The notes beneath the pieces are model-generated. The model saw only the letters and a program-made list of their open reading frames with translations. It ran no database searches and was not told the origin of the DNA. Shown piece after piece: positions 9,251 through 18,175 of a stretch of DNA of 34,314 bases. The position numbers were made by a program, and so were the translations under genes. The stretch is from Hyperthermus sp. (lineage in GTDB: Archaea; Thermoproteota; Thermoprotei_A; Sulfolobales; Pyrodictiaceae): positions 1 to 34,314 of the forward strand of contig QNYQ01000015.1 of the NCBI GenBank assembly GCA_003978665.1, read 5' to 3'. Within the stretch, counting starts at the first letter, position 1; each line of letters starts with the position of its first letter.

Positions 9251-9864
9251 CCCAGCGCTTTCCTCAGCAGGTACTCGTGGATTACAGTGTCGCTTGTCAG
9301 CTCCGGGTGAAACGCCAACGCTATCTTCTCCCCCTCCCTTACAGCTACACTGACACCCTCGAAATCAGAAATGCTCTCGGCCCTGCCCCAGACCTTGGTG
9401 AAAGCCGGCGCCCTGATGAATACGCCTCGCACACTAACCTCGCCGCCATCAAGCCTTACGCGTAGGGGGGTCTCGAAGCTCTCCCTCTGCCTGCCAAAAT
9501 AGTTCCTTACAGCCTCAAAATCCATCACTGCTAGAAGGGGCTGCTTAACCTCCCCCACATGCTTATCCACCACCCTCTTCGCTAGAAGTATTGCGCCGGC
9601 GCACGTGGCTAGTACGGGCGTCTCACCGGCCTCTAGTAGGTTTTTCAAGGGCTTAAGGAGCCCCGTCCTCGCCATGAGCGCTCCTATGGTTGTGCTTTCT
9701 CCCCCGGGCAGTATGAGTGCATCAATACCGTTTAAGTTCTCCGCGTGCTTGACATAGACTATCTCACAATCTATGCCTAGGTTCCTGGCAGCCCTGCGAA
9801 CCATGTATGCGTGCTCGCTCACACCTCCCTGAAGCGCTACTATGCCCACTCTAATCTTCTTCAT
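9247..9864 (-). CDS. pdxT: pyridoxal 5'-phosphate synthase glutaminase subunit PdxT
   Basis: VGIVALQGGVSEH, LILPGGESTTIG, ATCAGAILLA, AFHPELTSD; adjacent pdxS. Confidence 0.96.
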   Translation of the reverse strand: MKKIRVGIVALQGGVSEHAYMVRRAARNLGIDCEIVYVKHAENLNGIDALILPGGESTTIGALMARTGLLKPLKNLLEAGETPVLATCAGAILLAKRVVDKHVGEVKQPLLAVMDFEAVRNYFGRQRESFETPLRVRLDGGEVSVRGVFIRAPAFTKVWGRAESISDFEGVSVAVREGEKIALAFHPELTSDTVIHEYLLRKALG

Positions 9865-9866
9865 GA

Positions 9867-10913
9867 CTACTCTCCCCTCACCTGCAAAAGCTCGCTCGGG
9901 CTCAGCTGCCTTATGTCGATCCCCATCATGCTCTTCCTTTCGCTAATCATCTCTTGTGCCTCGGCAACCGAGGCTGGGTCATCCCATAGTGCTGTAGCCA
10001 ATACTATGGCTTCAGCCCTCTGCCTTGGGTCCTCGCTCTTAAAGATGCCGCTGCCAACGAAGACCCCATCTGCTCCAAGCCACATCATTAGCGCGGCATC
10101 GGCCGGTGTAGCTATCCCGCCAGCGGCAAAGTTGACTACTGGGAGCCTCCTAAGCCTAGCCACAAGCTCCACAAGAGCTGGGGGTACACCGTACTCTCTC
10201 GCCTTCCTTAGCCTGTCCTCGGGGCTTGAGAGTGCGAGGCTGTAGGCTTCACTGTTTATAAGCTTCATGTGTCTTACCGCTTCTGCTACATTCCCCGTGC
10301 CAGCCTCTCCCTTCGTCCTAATCATCGATGCACCCTCATTGATCCTTCGCAGAGCCTCGCCGAGATTCCTGGCGCCGTTAACAAAGGGAACCTTAAACAG
10401 CCACTTGTTTATGTGGTGTTTCTCATCCACCGGGGTCAATACTTCACTCTCGTCGATCATGTCTACTCCTATCTCCTCTAGCACTAGGGCTTCGTAGTAG
10501 TGGCCTATCCTCACCTTGGCCATCACGGGTATAGTTATCGTCTCCATTACGGACTTTATCGCTGATACACTAGCCATCCTAGCAACTCCACCACTCCTAC
10601 GCACATCGTAAGGCAGCTTATCCAGAACCATTACTGCAACAGCGCCAGCATCCTCAGCGATACCAGCCTGCTCACTGTTAGTAACATCCATGACAACTCC
10701 ACCCTTCTGGTAGACGGGGAAGGCAAGCTTAACCCTTACAGTCCCCGATGCCACAATATCGGGTTCTGGTGGAGCCGGCGGCGCGTAGACCAAACCCTCC
10801 TCTCTCAGCTTGTCATAAGCCTCAGCCAGCCTATAGAAGAACTCAACTATCTCGTCGAAGCCTACCTCAACCAGGCCCGGCCTCTGAATGCCAGGATAGG
10901 GATCGGGTAACAT
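9867..10913 (-). CDS. pdxS: pyridoxal 5'-phosphate synthase lyase subunit PdxS
   Basis: [65 protein letters not shown]. Confidence 0.97.
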   Translation of the reverse strand: MLPDPYPGIQRPGLVEVGFDEIVEFFYRLAEAYDKLREEGLVYAPPAPPEPDIVASGTVRVKLAFPVYQKGGVVMDVTNSEQAGIAEDAGAVAVMVLDKLPYDVRRSGGVARMASVSAIKSVMETITIPVMAKVRIGHYYEALVLEEIGVDMIDESEVLTPVDEKHHINKWLFKVPFVNGARNLGEALRRINEGASMIRTKGEAGTGNVAEAVRHMKLINSEAYSLALSSPEDRLRKAREYGVPPALVELVARLRRLPVVNFAAGGIATPADAALMMWLGADGVFVGSGIFKSEDPRQRAEAIVLATALWDDPASVAEAQEMISERKSMMGIDIRQLSPSELLQVRGE

Positions 10914-11003
10914 GGATTATACACCACTCCTACTCCCTGCCGCTCCTCTCTAACTGCAAGCGTGTAGTGGGTTAGAGGTTTTATGCTCTGAAGCCGCCCG
11001 GTT

Positions 11004-11861
11004 ATGTTAGTTATAAATGGTGTGGTTTTGGCGGGGAGACTGCTGATCTTAAGGACGTTTATAGATACGGGTAGCCTTAGAGGAGGACAGGGCTACTATA
11101 GCCCCATACATGTGGAGAGAGAGTGTGCAACGCTCATCCCCGTACCGGAGACCCGGGTTAAGAGGCGCCACCGGCTGCTAGACCCGGAGGCTGTCGGTGA
11201 TCCTTGCACGGGCATGCCTCTCTCACACTTCATGCCGAGGGGAGGAGAATGGTTGATCCACAATGACCCGCGCCTGGACCTTGGCTTTTACACAGACTAT
11301 TATGCGCCTCGCGGCAGGCTTCCCCGTAGGCCTGGGCATAGGCTCAGCAAGGGTGACGTGATAGGTTTCGCTGCTGGACTCGCATATTATGGTGACGGCT
11401 TCTGGGAGACCAGGAGGAGCATGTACGAGATAAGGATGGAGTTTAAGAGTGCTGTGAAGGAGGGGAGGGCTGCGATATATCTTGTGGGCTTTATTAAGGT
11501 AGCTAGGATTGTTGATGTGGGGTCTGTGGGCTGGGAGAGGGCTGTTAGAGAGTTTCCCCAGCTTAGGGAGAGCCCTCATCTTCTAGGAGCGGTTGAGGGG
11601 GGAGGGGATGAGGGCACTATAGCCGTCATAGGCGAAGGCTATATTGTAAGGCCTCCGGCACCCCTCTCAACGCCTACCGATAGGCTTGAGAGGCAGCCCC
11701 CCTCCAGGCTCTTGGAGAGGCTCATTGAGAGGGATAATGCAGTGTCCTTCTCGCGGTCAAACTATAGGAGGACTAAACTCTTGAGAATACCCCTTGGAAG
11801 GCTTCGTGAGGTGCTTAGCTCCGAGGGCTATAGCATAGTGCCAGCCTCCTCCCCAGGCTAG
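11004..11861 (+). CDS. possible Nmad3-like (nucleotide modification associated domain 3) protein
   Basis: Pattern GGxxYxSPI...IPVPE...HNDPRLDxxxYTDYYAPRGR...LxKGDVIGFAAGLAYY...YLVGFIKV recalls Nmad3; recognition from memory, not searched. Confidence 0.5.
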   Translation: MLVINGVVLAGRLLILRTFIDTGSLRGGQGYYSPIHVERECATLIPVPETRVKRRHRLLDPEAVGDPCTGMPLSHFMPRGGEWLIHNDPRLDLGFYTDYYAPRGRLPRRPGHRLSKGDVIGFAAGLAYYGDGFWETRRSMYEIRMEFKSAVKEGRAAIYLVGFIKVARIVDVGSVGWERAVREFPQLRESPHLLGAVEGGGDEGTIAVIGEGYIVRPPAPLSTPTDRLERQPPSRLLERLIERDNAVSFSRSNYRRTKLLRIPLGRLREVLSSEGYSIVPASSPG

Positions 11862-11887
11862 TCGGCTGGAGCACGCCATGTCCTCCA

Positions 11888-11900
11888 AGGGTTTTTGTGT
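11888..11900 (+). terminator. T-tract putative terminator
   Basis: GGGTTTTTGTGT about 30 nt after the stop of the 11004-11861 gene. Confidence 0.3.
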
Positions 11901-12286
11901 TAGCTTCTGTTAACCTCCAGCAGCGCGCTGGGAGGCTTCACGATGAGCCTTGCCCTGCCCTTCTGGGGGAGAGCGGTAATAGCTTCTATACTGGCGAGCG
12001 GGGTGGCCGATAATACTGCTGCGGCCGCTAGTAATGGGTCTATTGACTCGGCTATTATCCCGCTGGGCTGAAGCCCCCTCCTATACAGTGCATACATCAC
12101 GTAGGGTCCCACTGTACTTCCTCTGATCCCCTTCACGACAAGTATCTTGCCGGCCATGGCCACGCCCAGGGGCTTTATAACAGAGGTTGAGGGGTCAACC
12201 TCGCCGTAGAGGGAGAGGTACCTGTCATAGTAGAGTATTTCGCCCTCCCCCTCACCTTCAACATAACCCTGCAGGGTAATCCTCAA
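11900..12286 (-). CDS. aconitase X swivel domain protein; phosphomevalonate dehydratase small subunit
   Basis: GIIAESIDPLLAAAAVLSATPLAS, DUF126/AcnX-swivel-like; directly downstream of the AcnX catalytic gene. Confidence 0.88.
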   Translation of the reverse strand: MRITLQGYVEGEGEGEILYYDRYLSLYGEVDPSTSVIKPLGVAMAGKILVVKGIRGSTVGPYVMYALYRRGLQPSGIIAESIDPLLAAAAVLSATPLASIEAITALPQKGRARLIVKPPSALLEVNRS

Positions 12287-12302
12287 GGCCGCACCTCCCC
12301 CT

Positions 12303-13493
12303 CTAGCGCTTTACCTGGGCGACATACTCGCCAATAGTAGACAATACAACCCTAACGCCGTGGCGTCGGGGGAGGTAAAATGCAGCCTTGAGGGAGTCTG
12401 TGGCAACCACTCTATACGATTCCCTAAACCTCGACACCACAAGGCAGGTGCCGGGCAGCACGTGTACCCCTAGCCTGGCAAGTGCTCTGCTCACCTTCCT
12501 TACAGCCTCATCTCGCGCATCGACGCCTGGTATGGAGACGAGCATGGGCTTCTTTAGTCCGTGGGGGGCCTTGGCGGCTATGTAGGAGTATAGTTCCTGG
12601 AGAAAACTCTTGGGGTGGTGTGGGCAGCCAGTGTAGAATAGTTCAGCGTCGCTGATATCTGCATGGGATATTTCCTCCCGCTTTTCCTCCAGGTCTCGCC
12701 TCGTCAAAGCCAGCTTATCTCGGGCTTCACCGGGCCTTCCATGATCCTCGGGGGAATAGTCTCTCACTATACACATTGCAGTATTGCCCGATGCTGCTGC
12801 GGCCGCGCAGAGGGATATAACACTCCTCCTACCTGTGAATGGGGCGTCAATGTAGGGTATCTCACCTTGATACAACTCTCCCACGAGGTAGCCTAGGATG
12901 CCAGCGTAGAGTTCGTCGAGGGGGGTGCCACTATACTTTACCACAACGGTTGGCTTACGGTTCTCGTCTAGGTGGAGCCCCCAGTAGTAGGTTCTCCCGG
13001 CCAGAGCCGCTGCAAGCGCTACTGGTCCAGCCTCCCTATTAGTCCTGGCAGCGTAGAGCGTGTTTGCAACAGCGACGGCGCTTGACTCGCCCCAAGCAAG
13101 GTGCTCACCCCTCCTAGGCTCACGTAGAACAAGGTATGGTATGCATGTGGCTGACTCGGTGAACCCCATCCCCCTCAGCGCGTTTATTATGCGGAGCTGC
13201 TTCTCCATGAACCCGCCACCGTCGGAGCCTTGGCCGCCTAGGAGTGTTCCCGAAGGATTGTAGGTCGAATACGTTCTTACACGCCCCCCCATAGTGTAGA
13301 GGCTCTCAATGAATTCTAGGCCAGCATCACCTATATTGTCGTAGGAGATCCCGCTGACATGGACGTGGGCCACATCTATAAGCCTCTCGGCACCCAACAC
13401 CTCCCCAACACTCACGAGGAGCTTCATCGCCACCGCCAGCGCCTCACCGTACTCACCATTATAGGCTCGCTCCTCCCACCTAGTAAGATACAT
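12303..13493 (-). CDS. aconitase X catalytic domain protein; phosphomevalonate dehydratase large subunit
   Basis: N-terminal YNGEYGEALAVAMKLLVSVGEVLGAERLIDVAHVHVSGISYDNIGDAGLEF typical of AcnX/DUF521; conserved Cys residues. Confidence 0.92.
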   Translation of the reverse strand: MYLTRWEERAYNGEYGEALAVAMKLLVSVGEVLGAERLIDVAHVHVSGISYDNIGDAGLEFIESLYTMGGRVRTYSTYNPSGTLLGGQGSDGGGFMEKQLRIINALRGMGFTESATCIPYLVLREPRRGEHLAWGESSAVAVANTLYAARTNREAGPVALAAALAGRTYYWGLHLDENRKPTVVVKYSGTPLDELYAGILGYLVGELYQGEIPYIDAPFTGRRSVISLCAAAAASGNTAMCIVRDYSPEDHGRPGEARDKLALTRRDLEEKREEISHADISDAELFYTGCPHHPKSFLQELYSYIAAKAPHGLKKPMLVSIPGVDARDEAVRKVSRALARLGVHVLPGTCLVVSRFRESYRVVATDSLKAAFYLPRRHGVRVVLSTIGEYVAQVKR

Positions 13494-13536
13494 AGCCAGC
13501 CCCCTTCACGCCCCCGGGAGGAAGCACCAAGCCTCT

Positions 13537-14838
13537 TTAGCCGCGCCTATGAGGAATGACGGGTCTCGTATACTTATCTCTCTCCTCAAGGGGGGCGGTT
13601 GCATCAATCACAACCTTATCCGTTACCCCCCCACGCGCACTCGGATCAAGGCTTGAGCCACGAGCGTAAGGTATTACAGCAAGCCCTCTCCCAGCCTGAA
13701 GCCTCGTCGCAATGGCCCATTCCACCTGAAGCATGTCATCCGGGTCAATGTCGTCGTCAACCACCACAACCCCCTTAAGGCTCGGATGGGCTGCAAAGGC
13801 TGCGAAAGCAGCATTCTTGGCATCTCCCTCGTGAAGCTTCCTTATCGAGATCACTGCATGCAGCCACATACCACTACCCTGAGTAAGCCTCACCTTCAAC
13901 ACGTTGGGCACGACACGGGAGACAGCATTGTATATGGCTGCTTCGCGGGGAAACCCCATCAACAACATGTGCTCGATGCCTCCGGGGAGTATCGCGTGGA
14001 TAAACGGCTCATAAACCCTGTTGATGTAGACGCTCTCAACGTGCAGTACGGGCTCTTCTCTAACAGTATCATAGAGGCGGAGCAGATCAGTGAAAGGCCC
14101 CTCCCTCCTCCTCTCGGGGCCGAGCCGCCCCTCGATGACCATTGAAGACCCGCAGGGCACCGGGAGCCCGTAGAGCGGTGTCTTGCACAACCGTAGGGGG
14201 GAGCCGATCAGTGTTGGAGCCAGCTCTATCTCGAACACGCCCAGCGGGGGGTTCATGGATGATGCGAGGAGGATTCGTGGATCCACCCCAACCACGACTG
14301 CAACCCTTAGGCTCCCGCCAGCCCTCTCCAGCAGCGAGTACAGTTGCCTTGGGACGACGCGCACGGCTGCATAGTCCTCTGCCACCATTATCCTGTGAAC
14401 CGATGCGTTACAGACGTCTTGCAGGCACGCGATGATTATTGAGGACGTTAGGTAGAGTCCCCCATCCCTTTCATAGTACTTGAGTGCTGGAAGATGCTCT
14501 ATTCCCTCCCCAATCCGCTCAAAATAACTGTTAAACTCGCCTCCCATAATCATCGTGTTCTCGGCTTTCTCGGCGCCAGTTACTAGTGTGTAGGCTTCTC
14601 TATCGTCTTCCACGCCAAGCAGGCTATAGAGGGTCTTTCTCGAGTATATGGTGTTTGCTATGAAGGGGTAACTGTACTCTCTTACATGAAACATTATGGT
14701 TGACTTGCCATCAAACTTGCTAATTAGGCTTGCGGCCTCGTAGAGCCTGGAGTAAGTGCCTTCAAGCTCACGTATCTCTACTCCCCGGGACCTAGCAACA
14801 TCCATGTACTCCTCTATGCTCCCGTCTACAATAGGCAT
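13537..14838 (-). CDS. UbiD-family decarboxylase; candidate anhydromevalonate phosphate decarboxylase
   Basis: UbiD-like blocks, e.g. GVVVVDDDIDPDDMLQVEWAIATRLQA; contiguous with the AcnX pair. Confidence 0.88.
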   Translation of the reverse strand: MPIVDGSIEEYMDVARSRGVEIRELEGTYSRLYEAASLISKFDGKSTIMFHVREYSYPFIANTIYSRKTLYSLLGVEDDREAYTLVTGAEKAENTMIMGGEFNSYFERIGEGIEHLPALKYYERDGGLYLTSSIIIACLQDVCNASVHRIMVAEDYAAVRVVPRQLYSLLERAGGSLRVAVVVGVDPRILLASSMNPPLGVFEIELAPTLIGSPLRLCKTPLYGLPVPCGSSMVIEGRLGPERRREGPFTDLLRLYDTVREEPVLHVESVYINRVYEPFIHAILPGGIEHMLLMGFPREAAIYNAVSRVVPNVLKVRLTQGSGMWLHAVISIRKLHEGDAKNAAFAAFAAHPSLKGVVVVDDDIDPDDMLQVEWAIATRLQAGRGLAVIPYARGSSLDPSARGGVTDKVVIDATAPLEERDKYTRPVIPHRRG

Positions 14839-16142
14839 CGCGAAGGCCTCCCCACTTCGACGTAGTCCTCGTTCAGCCTAACGTTACCGAAGACGATGCC
14901 TCGGACCTCCCCCTCAAAGGGGGTATATAGGGTTATCGTGTTCGTGGCAAAATCAATGTCATCTACCAGGGCCGGGTGCTCGCGCCCCCTCTCATCAACA
15001 ACTGCTGCCAGTACACCCTTAACACTACCCTTCTCTACAAGATATACTTGCTGCCTCTCGTACAGTGATTCCAGCCTGGCAACACTGTTTCCCCGAGGCT
15101 TCTCGGCAACAACAGCTACCAGCGCGTCCCCCGTAACACTCGCTGCAAGAACCTTAACGCCGAGGATCCTGCCTATCTCCTGGAGCTCCATAGGAGTCAG
15201 GGGGGTTCCGGCAAAGAGGCAGCTGCCCTGCACGCTAACATCACTCATACTAATCCTCCTCGGACGCGAGCCAGACAATACTGCCCTATACTGCCTGCTC
15301 CTCAATATCCTCCTAGCCCCCCGATCCCTTATCCTACGCTGAGCAGGCGATGGGAGATATACTACGCCGCAACCATACCTCCCATACATTCTATCAACAA
15401 GCCTATAGAGCTCCCTATCACCCATGACAACAATGCTCTCAATACCCGAGAGCCTCAGCGCCTCAAGCTTGTATTCCACGGCATTAACTCCTTGAACCCA
15501 GCCGTCAGTGTCGACAACAATAAAGTCAACACCCTCCTCAGCCCTAAGCCTCAGTACAGACTCCACGAGGGCTGCTGCGACACGTCTCTCAAATCTTTGG
15601 GGAGATATGCTGCCGACAAACCTCTGGTACAGGGGCCTAAGCTCCCTAAGCGATAGTATGGGCTTCTCCACGATAGAAGCAGACACAAACGCTGGCGGCC
15701 CTATGTCGGCCTGCCCTATGTCAGCATCCACAACACCCGTCCTCAACCCCCTAAGTAAGGCCCTATTAGCAGCCAACGCTGCAACACTAGACTTACCAGC
15801 ATCAGTGGGGCCCATTACTGCGAGCGATGAGCAGCCCCGGCGCATAACGTCATCTATCCTGCTAACCCAGAGATCCAGGGGCTCCTCCCCGCTCTGAGGC
15901 TCCTCCACCGACGCGCCGGGACTCATGTATATCTTGAGAGAGCTGTCGACAAGTGCTTTCACACCATAACTCTTAAACTCGTCCACGTGGAACGAGGAGC
16001 CTCTGCTGAATATTGCCCCGAGAACAAGCACCTGGCCATCTACAACACTCACCGTAAGCGGGCCCGAAACCCTAACAAGCCTTCCCTCAGCGAGGTGGAG
16101 GAGTGTTGTGATCACACCCTCACACTCCCTCCCCAAGCTCAT
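14826..16142 (-). CDS. polynucleotide 5'-hydroxyl kinase, Clp1/GRC3/NOL9 family
   Basis: Walker A GPTDAGKSSVAALAANRALL, VVDADIGQADIGPP, FIVVDTDGWVQG. Confidence 0.88.
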   Translation of the reverse strand: MSLGRECEGVITTLLHLAEGRLVRVSGPLTVSVVDGQVLVLGAIFSRGSSFHVDEFKSYGVKALVDSSLKIYMSPGASVEEPQSGEEPLDLWVSRIDDVMRRGCSSLAVMGPTDAGKSSVAALAANRALLRGLRTGVVDADIGQADIGPPAFVSASIVEKPILSLRELRPLYQRFVGSISPQRFERRVAAALVESVLRLRAEEGVDFIVVDTDGWVQGVNAVEYKLEALRLSGIESIVVMGDRELYRLVDRMYGRYGCGVVYLPSPAQRRIRDRGARRILRSRQYRAVLSGSRPRRISMSDVSVQGSCLFAGTPLTPMELQEIGRILGVKVLAASVTGDALVAVVAEKPRGNSVARLESLYERQQVYLVEKGSVKGVLAAVVDERGREHPALVDDIDFATNTITLYTPFEGEVRGIVFGNVRLNEDYVEVGRPSRCLL

Positions 16143-16861
16143 AGACTATGCGGTTTCGTCCTACCCCTATCAAAAAGGCCTAGAGAGAGCCTCAAAGCTA
16201 TAGAGGAGGCAGCCTTAACATGCCTCCGCCAAGACGGGGGAATGTGCGGGGGCACAGGCGCAAGCAAGTCACTGTTACTGGAGTGCTCGTCAACCTCCAG
16301 CGCCTCAAGCCCACACTCCAACGCATACGCTCTCACAATAGAAGCAACCTCCCTCACACCAGGCGCCCTACCCACACCAACCACTACGCGTGCCCCTCCA
16401 GCCCCTCCATACACCTCGCAGAACAATCTACGTAGATCACCTAGCCTGCTCACAACACCCCCGTAGACCAGCCTAGCGTCAGCAACCACCCCCAGCCCTA
16501 TAGTCTTACCCGGGTCCACCCCTATGGCTATATAGGAAACGTCAACAACCTCCCTCAACGTCTTCGCCATGCTCGCGAAAACCCTGCTGGAATCCACCTC
16601 GACAATCCTGGCCCCGCCCAGACACTCCCCAGCCAATCCTTTAGGGAGGGGGGTGTAGGCTTCAATGACCACAGCAATAATGCCCTTACAGTCAAGGCCT
16701 TCATGGATCCTTGAGGCCTTGGGCACGTGCGCGTTCAGACCGAAGGCTTTTAATGCATCGGCCAGCATAGAAGCTAGCTCGGCATCGCTAACCCATAGCA
16801 GTACGCGTCCACTGCCCAGGCCTCTAGCAGCCTCCAACTCCATACCGGGCACAGCATGCAA
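16139..16861 (-). CDS. RuvC/RNase H-fold-like protein of unknown function
   Basis: IAIGVDPGKTIGLGVV strand-1 Asp motif and C-terminal RRHVKAASSIALR; possible internal start at 16843. Confidence 0.6.
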   Translation of the reverse strand: MHAVPGMELEAARGLGSGRVLLWVSDAELASMLADALKAFGLNAHVPKASRIHEGLDCKGIIAVVIEAYTPLPKGLAGECLGGARIVEVDSSRVFASMAKTLREVVDVSYIAIGVDPGKTIGLGVVADARLVYGGVVSRLGDLRRLFCEVYGGAGGARVVVGVGRAPGVREVASIVRAYALECGLEALEVDEHSSNSDLLAPVPPHIPPSWRRHVKAASSIALRLSLGLFDRGRTKPHSL

Positions 16862-16875
16862 GGGAAGGGATTAAT

Positions 16876-17469
16876 TTGCCTATTTGCGAGAAGCTGCTGA
16901 GGCTCCTTGAAAGACCCAAAATGGTTCTCATAGAAGGCGGGGCGGGGGTGGGTAAAACCCGGCTCGCACTAGAGCTTCTAAGGGAGCTGTGCACTTCCTC
17001 GTGCATGTATGCTGCACCACGCTACTTCGACGTGATCAAGCTATCCGACATGCTTGGGCTTGACGCCTCAAAGATAACGCTCTACAAGGTGTTTGATCCC
17101 ACAGACTTCATAGACATTATTACCATGGAGAAGGTAATCATGTACGACGTGATAGTCGTAGACCAGATAGAGTACGTTGCCGCGGAGGATTCCACTAATG
17201 AAGCATGGACGCTAGTCCTCCTCTTAGTTTCCGCACTCAAATTCTTAAGTGAAAGGTACGGGGTCTACACGGTTATCGTGAGCGGTAAGGGGGTTTTCAG
17301 AGGGCTTGGAGCCCTGGCCAATATTGTGAAGACATGGTGCGACATGGTGATCGAAATGGGCAAGTATAACAGCCACTACCAGTTAACCGTATACAGCCCC
17401 AAGGACTCCACGGTGCTGCTGAAGTCACGGTACCTTATTAGGCGGGGGATAGAATGGCTAGACTGCTAA
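16876..17469 (+). CDS. small RecA/KaiC-type P-loop ATPase
   Basis: GGAGVGKTRLALELL Walker A, VIMYDVIVVDQIE Walker B-like. Confidence 0.7.
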   Translation: MPICEKLLRLLERPKMVLIEGGAGVGKTRLALELLRELCTSSCMYAAPRYFDVIKLSDMLGLDASKITLYKVFDPTDFIDIITMEKVIMYDVIVVDQIEYVAAEDSTNEAWTLVLLLVSALKFLSERYGVYTVIVSGKGVFRGLGALANIVKTWCDMVIEMGKYNSHYQLTVYSPKDSTVLLKSRYLIRRGIEWLDC

Positions 17470-17957
17470 CACCCCTAGAAACCATCCTCGTCGTACTACC
17501 AGCACTGGCAGCAAACGGGTCGCCGGTGCTGTTGAAGGGGCGTGGGACCCCCCTTGACGGGGGGCGCCAGCTGCTGGGAAAACCTCTCCTCGGTGAAGGG
17601 AAGACTGTGGAGGGCACACTGCTCGGCCTGGCCACAGGCTCTACGGTGGCACTACTATTGGCCGCACTCTACGGCTCTCTCGCACTAGCCTTCATGGGCT
17701 TCATATCCTCGCTGGGAGGCTTAGCAGGGGACATTGTAGCCGCGTTCATTAAGAGGAGGCTTGGCTTGAGGAGAGGGGAGCCCGCGCCAGTGCTCGACCA
17801 GCTAGACTTCTACGCTGGCTCTCTTCTAGCACTCTACGCTGCGGGCGTGGTCGTAGACTTGTACACGGCCCTGCTCATGGCCCCCCTGATATACGTGCTC
17901 CACAGAGCGACAAACATAGCCGCCCACCGGAAAGGCTTGAAAAAGGTGCCCTGGTAG
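17454..17957 (+). CDS. carS: CDP-2,3-bis-(O-geranylgeranyl)-sn-glycerol synthase (CDP-archaeol synthase)
   Basis: PALAANGSPVLLKGRGTPLDGGRQLLGKPLLGEGKTVEG matches CarS/DUF46; multiple TM helices. Confidence 0.9.
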   Translation: MARLLTPLETILVVLPALAANGSPVLLKGRGTPLDGGRQLLGKPLLGEGKTVEGTLLGLATGSTVALLLAALYGSLALAFMGFISSLGGLAGDIVAAFIKRRLGLRRGEPAPVLDQLDFYAGSLLALYAAGVVVDLYTALLMAPLIYVLHRATNIAAHRKGLKKVPW

Positions 17958-17966
17958 ATGCTGCAT

Positions 17967-17999
17967 CCCACGCTGCTTGCAGTGGGGACGCGTTTTCTT
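17967..17999 (+). terminator. hairpin plus T-tract after carS
   Basis: CCCAcgCTGCttGCAGTGGG then CGTTTTCTTC just after the carS stop. Confidence 0.4.
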
Positions 18000-18123
18000 C
18001 GACCAAGACTACCGTGCTGGGTGGCTATCGTGCTTCCCCGTATGCTCCAAACCAAGTATGTGAGGGCTTAGAGCTTAAACCCCCAGGCCAAGGCTCCCCA
18101 CTCGCCCCTGAACAAGAACCTAT

Positions 18124-18144
18124 GGGAGAGGGGTCCCCTCTTCC
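18124..18144. promoter_or_regulatory. palindrome upstream of the nuo cluster
   Basis: GGGAGAGGGGTCCCCTCTTCC with perfect core AGAGGGG-T-CCCCTCT, ending 31 nt before nuoD. Confidence 0.4.
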
Positions 18145-18175
18145 AGGACGATGTTGTGTGTGGTGTTGAGCACTG

